From assembly GCA_009783395.1 (NCBI GenBank), contig WRHA01000272.1, positions 1 through 5,670 on the forward strand: 5,670 bases of DNA, read 5' to 3'. Position 1 is the stretch's first letter, and the number at the start of each line of letters is the position of its first letter. A program made the position numbers and the translations under genes. This document shows positions 5,494-5,670 of the stretch, in pieces. A model generated the notes under the pieces. The model made no database searches. It worked only from the letters and a program-made list of their open reading frames with translations, and was not told the DNA's origin. This DNA is from Defluviitaleaceae bacterium. GTDB lineage: Bacteria; Bacillota; Clostridia; Lachnospirales; WQUN01.

Positions 5494-5521
5494 AAAAAAG
5501 CCCCAATCTCGGGGCTTTTTT
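5494..5521. terminator. Intrinsic terminator of the padR operon, usable from both strands
   Basis: GCCCC (5500-5504) pairs with GGGGC (5511-5515) around a 6-base loop (AATCTC), with six A bases before and six T bases after. It lies 43 bp beyond the DUF4097 stop. The A-run gives a T-run on the minus strand, so any minus-strand transcript entering from the right would also stop here. Confidence 0.9.
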
Positions 5522-5527
5522 ATAGTC

Positions 5528-5577
5528 CAGGAAACTGCATCCGGCTTCGAGACGAACACGTCGCCTACCTCCGGATG
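5528..5577 (+). other. Cluster of possible RNA hairpins between two terminators
   Basis: CAG (5528-5530) and CTG (5535-5537) could close a GAAA tetraloop of the GNRA type. CATCCGG (5538-5544) and CCGGATG (5571-5577) form a 7-bp stem, within whose loop GACG (5551-5554) and CGTC (5559-5562) can pair around AACA. No ORF is supported on either strand here. A + strand terminator follows at 5593-5613. It may be a small RNA or leader, or part of a dispersed repeat; no promoter is clear (TATAGT at 5521-5526 resembles a -10 box but lacks a -35). Confidence 0.3.
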
Positions 5578-5592
5578 TCCACGGTACCCAAT

Positions 5593-5613
5593 GCACGCTT
5601 GGCGTGCTTTTTT
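5593..5613 (+). terminator. Strong + strand intrinsic terminator with no evident gene before it
   Basis: GCACGC (5593-5598) and GCGTGC (5602-5607) form a perfect 6-bp GC-rich stem around TTG, followed directly by six T (5608-5613). On the minus strand there is no T-run, so it is one-sided. It lies only 72 bp beyond the operon terminator. It may be a back-up terminator, the end of a small RNA starting nearby, or an attenuator for a gene beginning outside the window. Confidence 0.8.
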
Positions 5614-5670
5614 ATACGCGAAATTCTATCGGGCGACTATGGTGCAGATGCGCCGGGCTATCACCGCCGC
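5614..5670. other. Window tail, unassigned
   Basis: Fifty-seven bases that could be the edge of a gene but are too short to call. On the + strand one frame stays open and reads IREILSGDYGADAPGYHRR, without a visible start codon. On the - strand two frames end in stops: ...GGDSPAHLHHSRPIEFRV (stop at 5612-5614) and ...AAVIARRICTIVAR (stop at 5626-5628). None has supporting signals. Confidence 0.2.

Noticed and set aside
5570..5595. Minus-strand GGGTACCGTGG, resembling the T-box core GGTACCGCG
   Set aside because: No specifier stem or T-box leader features were found, and a minus-strand leader here would run into the antisense of the DUF4097 gene rather than a gene it could control.
5267..5596. 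Minus-strand open frame of 109 residues over the 3' end of the DUF4097 gene
   Set aside because: Arginine- and tryptophan-rich low-complexity translation antisense to a well-supported gene and crossing its terminator; typical shadow frame.
5614..5670. Possible + strand coding edge reading YGADAPGYHRR
   Set aside because: Faintly recalls an N-terminal motif of some methyltransferases, but there is no start codon or ribosome binding site and only 19 residues are visible.

Overview
The window looks like chromosomal DNA of a Gram-positive bacterium of the phylum Bacillota, most likely a member of Clostridia. The reasons are the strong AGGAGG-type ribosome binding sites, the two near-consensus housekeeping promoters (TTGACG, 17 bp, TATTAT or TATAAT), and the protein families present. 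These are a secreted CAP protein with a copper-amine-oxidase N-terminal-like domain, and a PadR / DUF1700 / DUF4097 operon. The genus cannot be read from the sequence. I see no mobile element, CRISPR array, tRNA or rRNA.

Region 1 (1-869, + strand): the C-terminal third of an elongation factor G, cut by the window edge. A 53-residue protein of unknown function follows 22 bp later in what looks like the same transcript. An A-stem-T hairpin at 836-869 can end transcription from both sides.

Region 2 (885-3372): a 661-residue secreted multidomain CAP protein on the minus strand and a 113-residue XRE-type regulator on the plus strand, divergent across a 127-bp gap. The CAP gene has a clear promoter in that gap. 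The regulator gene has none that I can identify.

Region 3 (3373-5521, + strand): a gap with an orphan hairpin, then a strong promoter whose -10 box lies inside a perfect 8-bp inverted repeat. The three-gene operon follows: a PadR repressor, a DUF1700/HAAS multi-pass membrane protein, and a membrane-anchored DUF4097 beta-solenoid protein. The genes overlap by 8 and 23 bp, each has its own strong ribosome binding site, and a terminator closes the operon. The simplest reading is an autoregulated envelope-response unit: the repressor senses a signal, and the two membrane proteins are made together when it lets go.

Region 4 (5522-5670): non-coding as far as I can tell, with several possible small hairpins and a second strong + strand terminator (5593-5613). 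The last 57 bases are too short to assign.

The most interesting items are the two dyads stacked at the PadR promoter and start site, the 19-residue SxSG repeat period of the DUF4097 protein with its DHVVNN tandem insertion, and the unexplained structured stretches at 3404-3464 and 5528-5613. Nothing here proves a new system. The PadR operon is a known gene arrangement whose physiological role, as far as I know, is poorly defined.
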